A stretch of DNA of 5,239 nt from NCBI GenBank assembly GCA_902772085.1, contig CACXZL010000164.1, positions 1 to 5,239 on the forward strand, given 5' to 3'. Under the pieces are notes generated by a model, which searched no databases, was not told the DNA's origin, and worked only from the letters and a program-made list of their open reading frames with translations. The DNA is from an uncultured Coriobacteriaceae bacterium. Its GTDB lineage: Bacteria > Actinomycetota > Coriobacteriia > Coriobacteriales > Atopobiaceae. Positions 1-5,239 of this stretch are shown here, piece after piece; position 1 is the stretch's first letter; every line of letters begins with the position of its first letter. Made by a program: the position numbers and the translations under genes.

Positions 1-965
1 TCCACGGTAACGTAGTTGCGGTATCCCGTCACTTCCTTGATGCCGCCCGCCGTGTAGAGCGTACAGCCGGCATCGGCAACGATAGAGCGACCAGGCTCCA
101 TCAACACGCGCGGTACCGGGTATCCTGCCGACGCGCAGCCCTCGGATAGGTGCTCGGCGATCTCTCTGATGTTTCCCTCGATGTCCACTTGCGGATCCGA
201 CTCCACGTAGCGCACGCCAAAGCCGCCGCCCAGGTTGAACGTCGAGGCCACGTACCCTAGCTCGTCGCGTACCGAGCACGCAAACGCCAAGAGACGATCC
301 ACCTGGTCGCAGAACGACGTCGCCTCAAAGATCTGACTGCCGATATGGCTGTGGAAGCCTATGACCTCAACCCCCGGCGTAGCAAGCGCCTCGCGCACAA
401 AGGCAAGCGCCTGCCCCGTCTCGATAGGCACGCCAAACTGCGAGTCCACACGACCGGTGTTTATGGCTTCGAGCGTATGCGGGTCAAGACCCACCGTCAC
501 GCGCAGCAACACTCGCTGCACGACGCCGAGCGCCTGCGCCTCACGCGAGAGAACGGCAAGCTCATTGGTATTGTCAACCACAAAGCACCCTATCCCCTCA
601 CGCACACCATAGGCAATCTCCGCATCGGTCTTGTTTGTGCCATGGAAATAGAGCTTGTCCACGGGAAAGCCGGCGGCGATGGCTGTGGCGGCCTCGCTTG
701 CCGACACCACATCGGCGCCCATTCCCTCTTCCCGCATGACCGGATAGATACCCTTGAAGCAGAGGGCTTTGCTCGCAAAGAGCGGCATTGAGCCCTCTGG
801 AAGGTAGGTAGCCATTGCCTCAACGTACGTACGGCACCTTTGGCGTACGCGATCCTCGTCGAGCACGTAGAGCGGCGTGCCATAGGTTTTTGCCAGCTCG
901 GTCGCGTCCAAGCCCGCTATGCACAGGTGCCCCGCGTCGTTGATCGATAGGTTCGGATACAGCAT
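1..965 (-). CDS. lysA: Diaminopimelate decarboxylase LysA (partial, 3' end outside window)
   Basis: PLP-dependent decarboxylase of alanine-racemase fold type III; it converts meso-diaminopimelate to L-lysine and CO2, the last step of lysine synthesis, in the cytoplasm. My translation from ATG at 965-963 gives 321 residues with no stop. The PLP lysine is K66 in FASKAL. HSHIGSQIF follows at 205-213, the glycine-rich phosphate-binding GGGFG at 246-250, and EPGRSIV at 290-296. The family is usually about 420 residues, so roughly the last 100, including the Cys-Glu-Ser substrate motif, lie before base 1. The start is supported by GAGAAGGAG at 970-978 (4-base spacer) and by the N-terminus aligning with the family just before the YGTPLYVLDE strand. 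It follows ddh by 41 bases with no obvious promoter between them, so the two are probably cotranscribed. Related arginine/ornithine decarboxylases of this fold are less likely given the ddh neighbour. Confidence 0.95.
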   Translation of the reverse strand, partial: MLYPNLSINDAGHLCIAGLDATELAKTYGTPLYVLDEDRVRQRCRTYVEAMATYLPEGSMPLFASKALCFKGIYPVMREEGMGADVVSASEAATAIAAGFPVDKLYFHGTNKTDAEIAYGVREGIGCFVVDNTNELAVLSREAQALGVVQRVLLRVTVGLDPHTLEAINTGRVDSQFGVPIETGQALAFVREALATPGVEVIGFHSHIGSQIFEATSFCDQVDRLLAFACSVRDELGYVASTFNLGGGFGVRYVESDPQVDIEGNIREIAEHLSEGCASAGYPVPRVLMEPGRSIVADAGCTLYTAGGIKEVTGYRNYVTV

Positions 966-969
966 GTAA

Positions 970-978
970 CTCCTTCTC
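970..978 (-). promoter_or_regulatory. Ribosome binding site of lysA
   Basis: The minus strand reads GAGAAGGAG, then TTAC, then the ATG of lysA. The spacer is short (4 bases) but the Shine-Dalgarno match is strong, and it fixes the lysA start. It lies in the 41-base gap after the ddh stop. Confidence 0.7.
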
Positions 979-1006
979 TCGGGAGCCTTCGTTTGTCTCT
1001 ATCAGT

Positions 1007-1984
1007 CTACATGAGATGGGCGCGAAGTTCTTCGGCACTCAGCGGAGAAAGCATCGCGGGCGGAATGTCAAACATCGTGCGGGCACCCACCTGGCCATCC
1101 TGGCGCATGCGGTACACCGCGCGAGCCACGCTCGCCAGCACGCTTCCCGTGAAGTGAGGATTGGAATCGAGGTTGAGCGAGAACTCAATGGTGTCGCCAA
1201 ACTCGTCATTGAGGCCCGTGCGTCCGCTGCGAATCACGGTGCCGCCGTGGGGAAGGCCTGCATGCTTCGCGTTGAGCTCTTCTTGGGTGATGAACGTGAC
1301 CGTCGTGTCATAGTCTGAGAAGTAGTTTGGCATCGTCACGATGGCCTCTTCTATTGCCGCGAGGTTCGCATCCGGCTCTGCCACCACGAAGCACTCGCGC
1401 GTGTGCTTCTGGCGCGTCGTGAGCTCGGGGTTTGAGCCGGAGCGTGCTGCGGCCAGCGCTTCGGGCACCGGCACCGTATACTGGCGCGCGTCTGCCACGC
1501 CGGGAATGCGTCGGATGGCGTCGGAGTGTCCTTGGCTCACGCCCCTACCCCAGAAGGTATAGTCCGCACCGTTTGGCATCACTGCGCTGGCATAGAGGCG
1601 AGCCAGCGAGAAGAGGCCGGGATCCCAGCCGCACGAGATAACGCCCAAGGTACCTGCCTCGCGTGCGGCGGCGTCCACGTTTGCGAAGTGATCGGGAATG
1701 TGCGCGTGGGTATCGAAGCTGTCTACGACGCAGAAGGTCTTGGCGAGCTCAGGCGTCTGAGCTGGCAGATCCGTCGCACTGCCGCCGCAAAGCACCATCA
1801 CGTCGATTTTGTCGGCGTAGGCTGCCATATCGTTCCATGCGTATACAGGCGCGTCGGTGGCAACCTTCACGGTCGAGGGATCGCGGCGCGTGAAGATGCC
1901 CACGAGCTCCATATCCTGTGCATTGGTGACGGCGGCCTCCACGCCACGGCCGAGATTGCCATAACCGGCGATTCCTATTCTCAT
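1007..1984 (-). CDS. ddh: meso-Diaminopimelate D-dehydrogenase
   Basis: NADPH-dependent cytoplasmic enzyme that reductively aminates L-tetrahydrodipicolinate to meso-DAP in one step, bypassing the succinylase or acetylase branch of the DAP pathway. The 325-residue product is close to the roughly 320 of the Corynebacterium enzyme. The N-terminal Rossmann motif GYGNLG (7-12) binds NADPH. Family blocks follow in order: LCGGSATD (65-72), SCGWDPG (117-123), FWGRGVSQGHSDAIRRIPGV (144-163), CFVVAEP (198-204), MPNYF (218-222), LPHGG (244-248) and MLSP (311-314). D121, W145, R196 and H246 fall where the family has substrate-contacting residues. I chose ATG 1984-1982 over an in-frame ATG at 2023 because AAGGAGGAG sits just upstream and the dinucleotide fold begins immediately after it. 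First gene of an operon with lysA. The length and motif match leave little room for another dehydrogenase. Confidence 0.96.
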   Translation of the reverse strand: MRIGIAGYGNLGRGVEAAVTNAQDMELVGIFTRRDPSTVKVATDAPVYAWNDMAAYADKIDVMVLCGGSATDLPAQTPELAKTFCVVDSFDTHAHIPDHFANVDAAAREAGTLGVISCGWDPGLFSLARLYASAVMPNGADYTFWGRGVSQGHSDAIRRIPGVADARQYTVPVPEALAAARSGSNPELTTRQKHTRECFVVAEPDANLAAIEEAIVTMPNYFSDYDTTVTFITQEELNAKHAGLPHGGTVIRSGRTGLNDEFGDTIEFSLNLDSNPHFTGSVLASVARAVYRMRQDGQVGARTMFDIPPAMLSPLSAEELRAHLM

Positions 1985-1986
1985 TG

Positions 1987-1995
1987 CTCCTCCTT
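1987..1995 (-). promoter_or_regulatory. Ribosome binding site of ddh
   Basis: The minus strand reads AAGGAGGAG followed by CA and the ATG at 1984. The GGAGG core is near-perfectly complementary to the 16S 3' end. It decides the start in favour of 1984 over the upstream in-frame ATG at 2023. Confidence 0.75.
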
Positions 1996-2048
1996 GCTCG
2001 TTGCAAACTGACCTGAAGAGCATACCCCATCACTTTTGAGGGTCGCGC

Positions 2049-2083
2049 AATTGTAACAGGGCGTGTCTCCCCTCGTAACAATT
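2049..2083. promoter_or_regulatory. Imperfect palindrome overlapping the ddh promoter (candidate operator)
   Basis: Outer arms AATTGT (2049-2054) and ACAATT (2078-2083) are exact inverted copies. Further symmetric matches run inward at 2056-2057 with 2075-2076, 2060-2061 with 2071-2072, 2063 with 2069 and 2065 with 2067, around a centre at 2066. The element spans the predicted -35 to -10 region, as expected for a repressor site. Some of the symmetry could arise from the -10 sequence itself, and no regulator is visible in the window. The arms faintly recall a BirA biotin operator, but the spacing and missing bases make that unconvincing. Confidence 0.35.
2050..2078 (-). promoter_or_regulatory. 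Putative promoter of the ddh-lysA operon (extended -10)
   Basis: On the minus strand TGTTACAAT (2058-2050) is an extended -10: TG, one base, then TACAAT, five of six matches to consensus. Seventeen bases upstream TTACGA (2073-2078) is only a weak -35, which extended -10 promoters tolerate. The inferred transcription start is near 2043, giving a leader of about 59 bases. The -10 has the same TGnTACAAT form as the thi promoter at 4084-4092. This is a motif-based prediction only. Confidence 0.5.
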
Positions 2084-2099
2084 CCGCGTCAGCAAACGA

Positions 2100-2133
2100 G
2101 CGCTCCGCCAAGAAACTTACCATGACGGAGCGC
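2100..2133 (-). terminator. Stem-loop after the thiZ-like gene, possible terminator
   Basis: GCGCTCCG (2100-2107) and CGGAGCGC (2126-2133) form an exact 8-bp GC-rich stem with an 18-base loop, about 30 bases past the ATPase stop codon. In the transcript it is followed by TCGTTTGC, a poor U-tract, so it may be a weak or Rho-assisted terminator, or an RNA-stabilising hairpin. It separates the thi operon from the ddh promoter. Confidence 0.35.
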
Positions 2134-2164
2134 GCGAACCTGGTGTTATATGCTGCAAATCACG

Positions 2165-2872
2165 CTAGTCGAGCAGCGCCATGATCGCCTCTATTTTGGG
2201 CTCAATCTCCACCGTGGTCCCAGGCGTACCCTGTAGCACGTAAACACGCTTCGCCATGGCTACCGCCTCACCCACGTCATGCGTGATCACGAGAGACGCG
2301 ATGCCCAGCTCTCGCGCCATCGAGACATACCACTCCCGCATATCAGCCCGCGTAAGCGCATCAAGTGCGCTGAAGGGCTCGTCCAGAAGCACCACGTCAT
2401 TGCCCATGAGATACGTGCGCAAAAAAGCCGCCCGCTGCCTCATCCCGCCCGACAACTCATGCGGCCACGCAAGCTGTGCGCCTTCAAGTCCAAACCTCGC
2501 AAACAAGGGCTCGGCCTTCTCGCACGCCACCTTACGCGGGGTGCCCGCAAGTGTAAGAGGCAGACACACGTTGTCTATGACGCGCATGTGCGGCAGTAGC
2601 ATATCCTTTTGCAGCATATAGCTTACGTGTCCGGGCTCGCCCGTCACGTCTTTGCCGTGAAGGATGACCTTGCCCTTAAGAGGTCGTCTCAAGCCCGATA
2701 AGGCGTGCAGGATCGTCGTCTTTCCACCGCCCGACTTACCCACCAGGCATACGGTCTCGCCGGTACCCACACGCAAATCGGCATCTTGTACGACAATATG
2801 CTCTCCGTCATCCCAGCTGAGGGTAAGGCTCCTCGCCTCCAGAGCTGGTGCCGCGTTGTTTTGCTCGTCCAA
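2165..2872 (-). CDS. thiZ: ABC transporter ATPase, thiamine-precursor (HMP-type) uptake, ThiZ-like
   Basis: Cytoplasmic nucleotide-binding subunit of a NitT/TauT-type importer, inferred to power uptake of a thiamine pyrimidine precursor. The 235 residues hold all ABC motifs: Walker A GKSGGGKT (45-52), Q-loop MLQKD (Q88), signature LSGGM (140-144), Walker B VVLLDE (160-165), D-loop SALD (168-171) and H-loop THD (H198). It is slightly shorter than many relatives (about 240-260). The start is TTG (2872-2870): TAGGGG, overlapping the stop codon of the preceding gene, lies 8 bases upstream. A nearby ATG (2879-2877) is out of frame. The 11-base gap after the binding-protein gene and the TPP riboswitch ahead of both support one operon. 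The family alone would also allow taurine, nitrate or sulfonate substrates; the pyrimidine assignment rests on context. No permease is encoded alongside. Confidence 0.85.
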   Translation of the reverse strand: MDEQNNAAPALEARSLTLSWDDGEHIVVQDADLRVGTGETVCLVGKSGGGKTTILHALSGLRRPLKGKVILHGKDVTGEPGHVSYMLQKDMLLPHMRVIDNVCLPLTLAGTPRKVACEKAEPLFARFGLEGAQLAWPHELSGGMRQRAAFLRTYLMGNDVVLLDEPFSALDALTRADMREWYVSMARELGIASLVITHDVGEAVAMAKRVYVLQGTPGTTVEIEPKIEAIMALLD

Positions 2873-2883
2873 AACCCATGCCC

Positions 2884-3918
2884 CTATTTCAGATAGTCCA
2901 TAGTCCAGCCTGCATTGACGTCAAGCGTACCCTTGAGGAGCTTGTTGTCGTTGAGCCACTGATAGAAGGTCGACCAACGCTTGTCATCTATGACGCCCCA
3001 GCTTGAAGCATCGGCAATGTATTGGTCAGCCATAAACGCCTGACTCTGCTTGACAAGCGCCGCATCCAGCTCCGGCACCGCTTCGCACAGAATGTCGGCC
3101 GCGTCGTCGGGGTGCTCCACCGCAAACTCATACCCCTTCTTCACCGCGCGCAGGAACGCCTTCACTGTGTCGGGATTCTTCTGGGCATACTCCACATTCG
3201 CCACAATGACGGGCGTATAGTAGTCAAAGACCTCGTCGATGGAGATGAAGCTGAAGTAGTTTACCGGGAAGTCCTTGATCTTGGCGTTTTGCACCGTCCA
3301 TCCCTCGTATACCCACACGGAGTCAAACATGTTTGCCTTGAGCGCCGAGACCTCATCGTCTACGGTGTTTGGCACGAGCTTGATCTTGCTGTAGTCTCCG
3401 CCGTCCTTCTCCACCACCTGCTTGAGCGTGGCCTGCTCTATGGGAAGCTCCCACGTGGCATAGGAATGGCCCTCCATGGCGGCAGGGCGCGTGATGCCAT
3501 CGGCAGCACGGCTCATGATGCCCGAGGTGTTGTGTTGCAAGATGGCTGCCACTGCCGCAAGACCGGTATTTCCCGAGGTCAGCGCACCGGCTATATAGTC
3601 CTGGAAGCTTACGCCCAGCTGCACTTGGCCCGTACCGACCATGGCCTCCGCACCGTCTTCGGCGGGCTGGACTATCTGCACTTGCAGGCCCTCGTCTGCA
3701 AAAAAGCCCTTGTTTGCTGCTACATACACGCCTGTATGGTTTGTGTTTGGCGCCCAATCCAGACAAAACGTGAGCTTGGTACGCTCGACAGCATCAGAAC
3801 CAGTACCGGACGCGGCAGTTGACGCTCCCTGCTGCCCACCACAGGCAGAAAGCCCAAGGCTCGTAGCGGCAGCTCCGCCTCCGGCTAGAAATGCGCGTCT
3901 CGAAAGATTGTGAGTCAT
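2884..3918 (-). CDS. thiY: ThiY-like (NMT1/THI5 family) thiamine-pyrimidine-precursor binding lipoprotein
   Basis: Extracytoplasmic solute-binding protein of an importer, probably for HMP or the formylaminopyrimidine salvaged for thiamine synthesis. The 344-residue product starts with a Tat-type signal, SRRAFLA (6-12), then a small hydrophobic stretch and the lipobox LSAC, with C26 as the likely lipidated residue. A Ser/Thr/Gly/Ala-rich linker follows. The mature domain opens with KLTFCLDWAPNTNHTGVYVA (48-67), the hallmark of ThiY/THI5 proteins, followed by NKGFFADEGL (69-78), characteristic of NMT1-like binding proteins. VWVYEGWT (201-208) and FDYYTPVIVA (231-240) also fit. ATG 3918-3916 has AGAGAGGA six bases upstream. 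The gene is the first after a TPP riboswitch and 11 bases ahead of the ATPase gene. The exact ligand is inferred; family plus riboswitch makes thiamine-precursor uptake much more likely than taurine or nitrate. Confidence 0.9.
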   Translation of the reverse strand: MTHNLSRRAFLAGGGAAATSLGLSACGGQQGASTAASGTGSDAVERTKLTFCLDWAPNTNHTGVYVAANKGFFADEGLQVQIVQPAEDGAEAMVGTGQVQLGVSFQDYIAGALTSGNTGLAAVAAILQHNTSGIMSRAADGITRPAAMEGHSYATWELPIEQATLKQVVEKDGGDYSKIKLVPNTVDDEVSALKANMFDSVWVYEGWTVQNAKIKDFPVNYFSFISIDEVFDYYTPVIVANVEYAQKNPDTVKAFLRAVKKGYEFAVEHPDDAADILCEAVPELDAALVKQSQAFMADQYIADASSWGVIDDKRWSTFYQWLNDNKLLKGTLDVNAGWTMDYLK

Positions 3919-3924
3919 AGCTTG

Positions 3925-3932
3925 TCCTCTCT
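3925..3932 (-). promoter_or_regulatory. Ribosome binding site of thiY
   Basis: The minus strand reads AGAGAGGA, then six bases, then ATG at 3918. It lies just beyond the U-tract of the riboswitch terminator, so ribosome access is not itself sequestered by that hairpin. This points to transcriptional rather than translational control. Confidence 0.6.
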
Positions 3933-3939
3933 GCGGAAC

Positions 3940-3964
3940 AAAAAAGTCCCGCGCCTCACGGGAC
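3940..3964 (-). terminator. Intrinsic terminator of the TPP riboswitch
   Basis: In the transcript GUCCCG (3964-3959) pairs exactly with CGGGAC (3951-3946) across a 7-base loop and is followed directly by six U (3945-3940). The stem can extend by G-U pairs into the U-tract. It lies between the aptamer and the thiY ribosome binding site, and its upstream arm overlaps the antiterminator, the layout of a ligand-induced terminator. Confidence 0.85.
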
Positions 3965-3989
3965 CCCGCAGATGCGGTCGTTTGGTCCC
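3960..3989 (-). promoter_or_regulatory. Antiterminator helix of the TPP riboswitch
   Basis: In the transcript GGGACC (3989-3984), at the 3' edge of the aptamer, pairs exactly with GGUCCC (3965-3960), which includes five bases of the terminator's 5' arm. Directly inside, CCGC (3977-3974) pairs with GCGG (3969-3966) around the loop AUCU. This gives 10 bp in all with a 6-base bulge on one side. Forming this helix precludes the terminator. Binding of TPP would hold the GGGA segment in the aptamer and release the terminator, switching the operon off. Confidence 0.75.
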
Positions 3990-4074
3990 TCCGCTGGCAT
4001 TACCCAGATCAGGTTCTCGGGTCGAGCGATTTGGTCGCTCCTCTCAGCCGGGCCAAATCCCCAGCTCCCCTTTT
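3984..4074 (-). ncRNA. TPP riboswitch (THI element) aptamer
   Basis: Cis-acting leader that senses thiamine pyrophosphate. On the minus strand the conserved segments appear in order: GGGGAGC (4070-4064); P2 as GCUGGG pairing with CCCGGC; the thi-box CUGAGAGG; P3 as GAGCGA (4040-4035) with UCGCUC (4029-4024) around CCAAA; then GAACCUGAUCUGG, UAAUGCCAGCG and GGAGGGA ending at 3986. P5 is CUGG/CCAG. This matches the universal core almost base for base. A P1 helix closing the element is not evident: the bases before GGGG (CACAAAA) do not pair with those after GGGA (CCAAACG). It lies upstream of thiY and is followed by a terminator/antiterminator pair, so excess TPP should stop transcription of the uptake operon. 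Confidence 0.95.
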
Positions 4075-4083
4075 GTGAGTTCG

Positions 4084-4113
4084 ATTGTAGCACAAGTCTT
4101 GGGGTGGTCCGAA
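4084..4113 (-). promoter_or_regulatory. Putative promoter of the thi uptake operon (extended -10)
   Basis: The minus strand carries TGCTACAAT (4092-4084), an extended -10 with five of six hexamer matches. With an 18-base spacer, TTCGGA (4113-4108) gives three of six for a -35, so the promoter would depend on the TG extension. The inferred start is near 4077, only about seven bases before the conserved GGGGAGC of the TPP aptamer. Prediction from motif only. Confidence 0.6.
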
Positions 4114-4126
4114 TCCGGTCCGAACC
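4106..4126. repeat. Tandem direct repeat at the -35 region of the thi promoter
   Basis: GGTCCGAATCC (4106-4116) is followed immediately by GGTCCGAACC (4117-4126). The shared 8-mer GGTCCGAA recurs at an 11-base interval, about one helical turn, across and just upstream of the predicted -35. It could be a regulator site or chance local duplication; nothing in the window binds it to a protein. Confidence 0.5.
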
Positions 4127-4176
4127 GCCCAAGGGCGTTTCAGGATGGCGGGGACGGCGGTGGGGCGTGATAGGAC

Positions 4177-4191
4177 GACGTGTCGCACGTC
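4177..4191 (-). other. Short stem-loop downstream of the exporter gene
   Basis: GACGTG (4177-4182) and CACGTC (4186-4191) form an exact 6-bp hairpin with a 3-base loop, starting 16 bases after the exporter stop codon. No U-tract follows on the minus strand, so it is not a classic intrinsic terminator. The rest of the gap down to the thi promoter holds only a CGCCC/GGGCG self-complementary patch (4127-4138) and the tandem repeat. Confidence 0.25.
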
Positions 4192-4207
4192 CACCTGCGA
4201 TGGCGAT

Positions 4208-5239
4208 TCAGAGCATCTGGCGTCGCACGAGCTCGGCAAACAAGCCCTCCTTCGCCAGTAGCTCCTCGTAGGTTCCCTCCTCTGCTATGCACCCGCCGTC
4301 GACCACCATGATGCGGTCGCAATGACGCACGGTCGAGAGCCGATGTGCAATCACCAGACGCGTGCAGGAGAGCGCATCGAGCGAGTCGCTTACGTGCTTC
4401 TGCGTTTTGTTGTCGAGCGCGCTACTCGCCTCGTCAAACATGAGGATGCGCCTTCCTCCGCACACGGCGCGCGATCAGTAGCCGCTGGCGCTGCCCACCC
4501 GACACGCCGCCCGAGCCCTCGGAGACCAGGGTCTGCATGCCTTGGGGCATCTTGCGGATGTCGTCGGCGATGCCCGCCACCTCGGCGGCCGCCCAAGCGT
4601 CGTCGATGGTCGCACCTGGCGTCGAGAGGGTGATATTGCTCGCCATGTCGCCCATGAAGAGTTTTCCGTCCTGAAGCACCGTGCCAATCTGCTGGCGTAG
4701 GCTTCGCAAATCGACATCCTGCACGTTGTGTGGCCCGTAATATATGCTGCCGCTGTCGGGCGTCTCGAAACCGAGCAACAATCGCAGGATAGTCGACTTC
4801 CCACAGCCGCTCTTGCCAACAAGCGCCACATACTCACCGGAGCGCACTCTAAACGTCAGGTCACGCAGGATGATGGGGCTGTTGTCGCCATAGCTGAACG
4901 TTACGCCCGATACCTCTATGCTGCCATCGATTGATTCCACGCTCGGCTTGTCCTCGTCGGCCTCGGGCACCGTCTCCAAGATAGGAGCCAAGAGGTCGAG
5001 CATCGGCTTTACCTCTGCGATCTGCTTTGCAATCGGGGCGAACCCCATGAGCGCGAGGCTGACCTGGCCATACGCGGCATTGAAGGCCATGAAGTCTGCG
5101 ACACTCACGCCCGTCTTTGCCGCAAGGTAATAGATGAACACATTTCCGAGAAGCGCCACGAATGTCACGAGCGCCGGCAGCGCGCGCAGTGCAGTGGGAC
5201 GGTTGTAGGTGAGCTCGGCGCTCTTGGTGTAGAGCTGCG
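4208..5239 (-). pseudogene. NHLM/bacteriocin-type ABC exporter, C-terminal part, frameshifted
   Basis: Membrane exporter half-molecule (transmembrane domain fused to ATPase) of the type that secretes leader-bearing ribosomal peptides. The 5' end lies beyond the window. The frame is open to the edge, reading QLYTKSAELTYNRP and then two hydrophobic segments (about 5200-5040). The ATPase domain starts near 4931: Walker A GKSGCGKST (4817-4791), Q-loop VLQDGKLF and signature VSGGQRQR. The frame then slips at GCGCGCG (4467-4473) and meets TGA at 4436-4434. In another frame the rest continues perfectly: Walker B RILMFDEASSALD, H-loop AHRLST and a normal end at TGA 4210-4208. Adding one GC unit restores LIARAVCGGRRILMFDE with family spacing. 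LLLGFETPDSG, VLQDGKL and SSALDNKTQ resemble NHLM-type exporters specifically. It could be a real pseudogene, a phase-variable gene or a sequencing error. Confidence 0.85.

Noticed and set aside
345..791. Plus-strand open frame of 148 codons opposite lysA
   Set aside because: Antisense to the catalytic region of lysA; no family resemblance and an Arg/His-rich composition typical of a shadow frame.
1526..2011. Plus-strand open frame of 161 codons opposite ddh
   Set aside because: Antisense to the most conserved part of ddh and without a recognisable domain or supporting context.
2021..2023. Upstream in-frame ATG for ddh (13 residues longer)
   Set aside because: No properly spaced ribosome binding site. 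The strong AAGGAGGAG and the start of the NADPH-binding fold both support 1984.
1985..2043. Lysine riboswitch (L box) ahead of ddh-lysA
   Set aside because: The predicted leader is about 59 bases, far shorter than an L box, and I see none of its conserved core segments.
2049..2083. BirA biotin operator
   Set aside because: The TTGTAAC and GTAACAA arms are each a base short of the usual half-sites, the spacing is off, and no biotin gene is nearby.
2877..2879. ATG between thiY and thiZ as the thiZ start
   Set aside because: It is out of frame with the ATPase and only one base after the GGGG. The TTG at 2872 is in frame and well spaced from that site.
3022..3822. Plus-strand open frame of 266 codons opposite thiY
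   Set aside because: It lies wholly antisense to a gene with clear family motifs. Its translation is rich in Arg, His and Leu with no recognisable domain, as expected for an antisense shadow in GC-rich DNA.
4208..4465. Walker B/H-loop fragment as an independent small gene starting at GTG 4465
   Set aside because: It lacks Walker A and a ribosome binding site and begins exactly where the upstream frame breaks. It is the displaced tail of the exporter gene.
4434..4473. Programmed ribosomal frameshift in the exporter gene
   Set aside because: I see no slippery heptamer or downstream stimulator. Programmed shifting is not known in this family, so a simple dinucleotide loss is more economical.

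Overview
The window reads as GC-rich bacterial chromosome with every recognisable gene on the minus strand. Dense GC-rich coding, diaminopimelate (DAP) metabolism, a Tat-type lipoprotein signal and two extended -10 promoters suit a Gram-positive actinomycete. Coriobacteriia (Olsenella/Atopobium/Collinsella-like) is my best guess, but this is inference and not firmly supported.

In the direction of transcription (from high to low coordinates) there are three blocks. (1) 5239-4208 is the 3' part of an ABC exporter of the NHLM/bacteriocin type: the last membrane helices plus a complete nucleotide-binding domain. Its reading frame is broken at a short GC repeat (4467-4473) between the ABC signature and Walker B. 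Restoring one GC dinucleotide rebuilds a perfect family sequence, so I annotate one disrupted gene, not two small ones. (2) 4126-2165 is a thiamine-precursor uptake operon. It has an extended -10 promoter, a TPP riboswitch with a clear antiterminator and intrinsic terminator, a Tat-exported ThiY-like lipoprotein, and a ThiZ-like ATPase 11 bases further on. No permease gene accompanies them in the window. (3) 2083-1 is a DAP/lysine operon: a promoter overlapped by an imperfect palindrome, meso-diaminopimelate dehydrogenase (ddh), then lysA 41 bases later, cut off by the window edge after 321 codons. Ddh makes meso-DAP from tetrahydrodipicolinate in one step, and LysA decarboxylates meso-DAP to lysine.

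The most notable points are the dinucleotide-type frameshift in the exporter, the well-formed TPP switch whose P1 helix is hard to find and whose predicted transcription start lies almost on the aptamer, the missing permease, and the palindrome covering the ddh promoter. I found no tRNA, rRNA, CRISPR array, insertion sequence or plus-strand gene. I did not find a convincing wholly new system; the exporter implies a peptide-natural-product locus lying upstream of the window.
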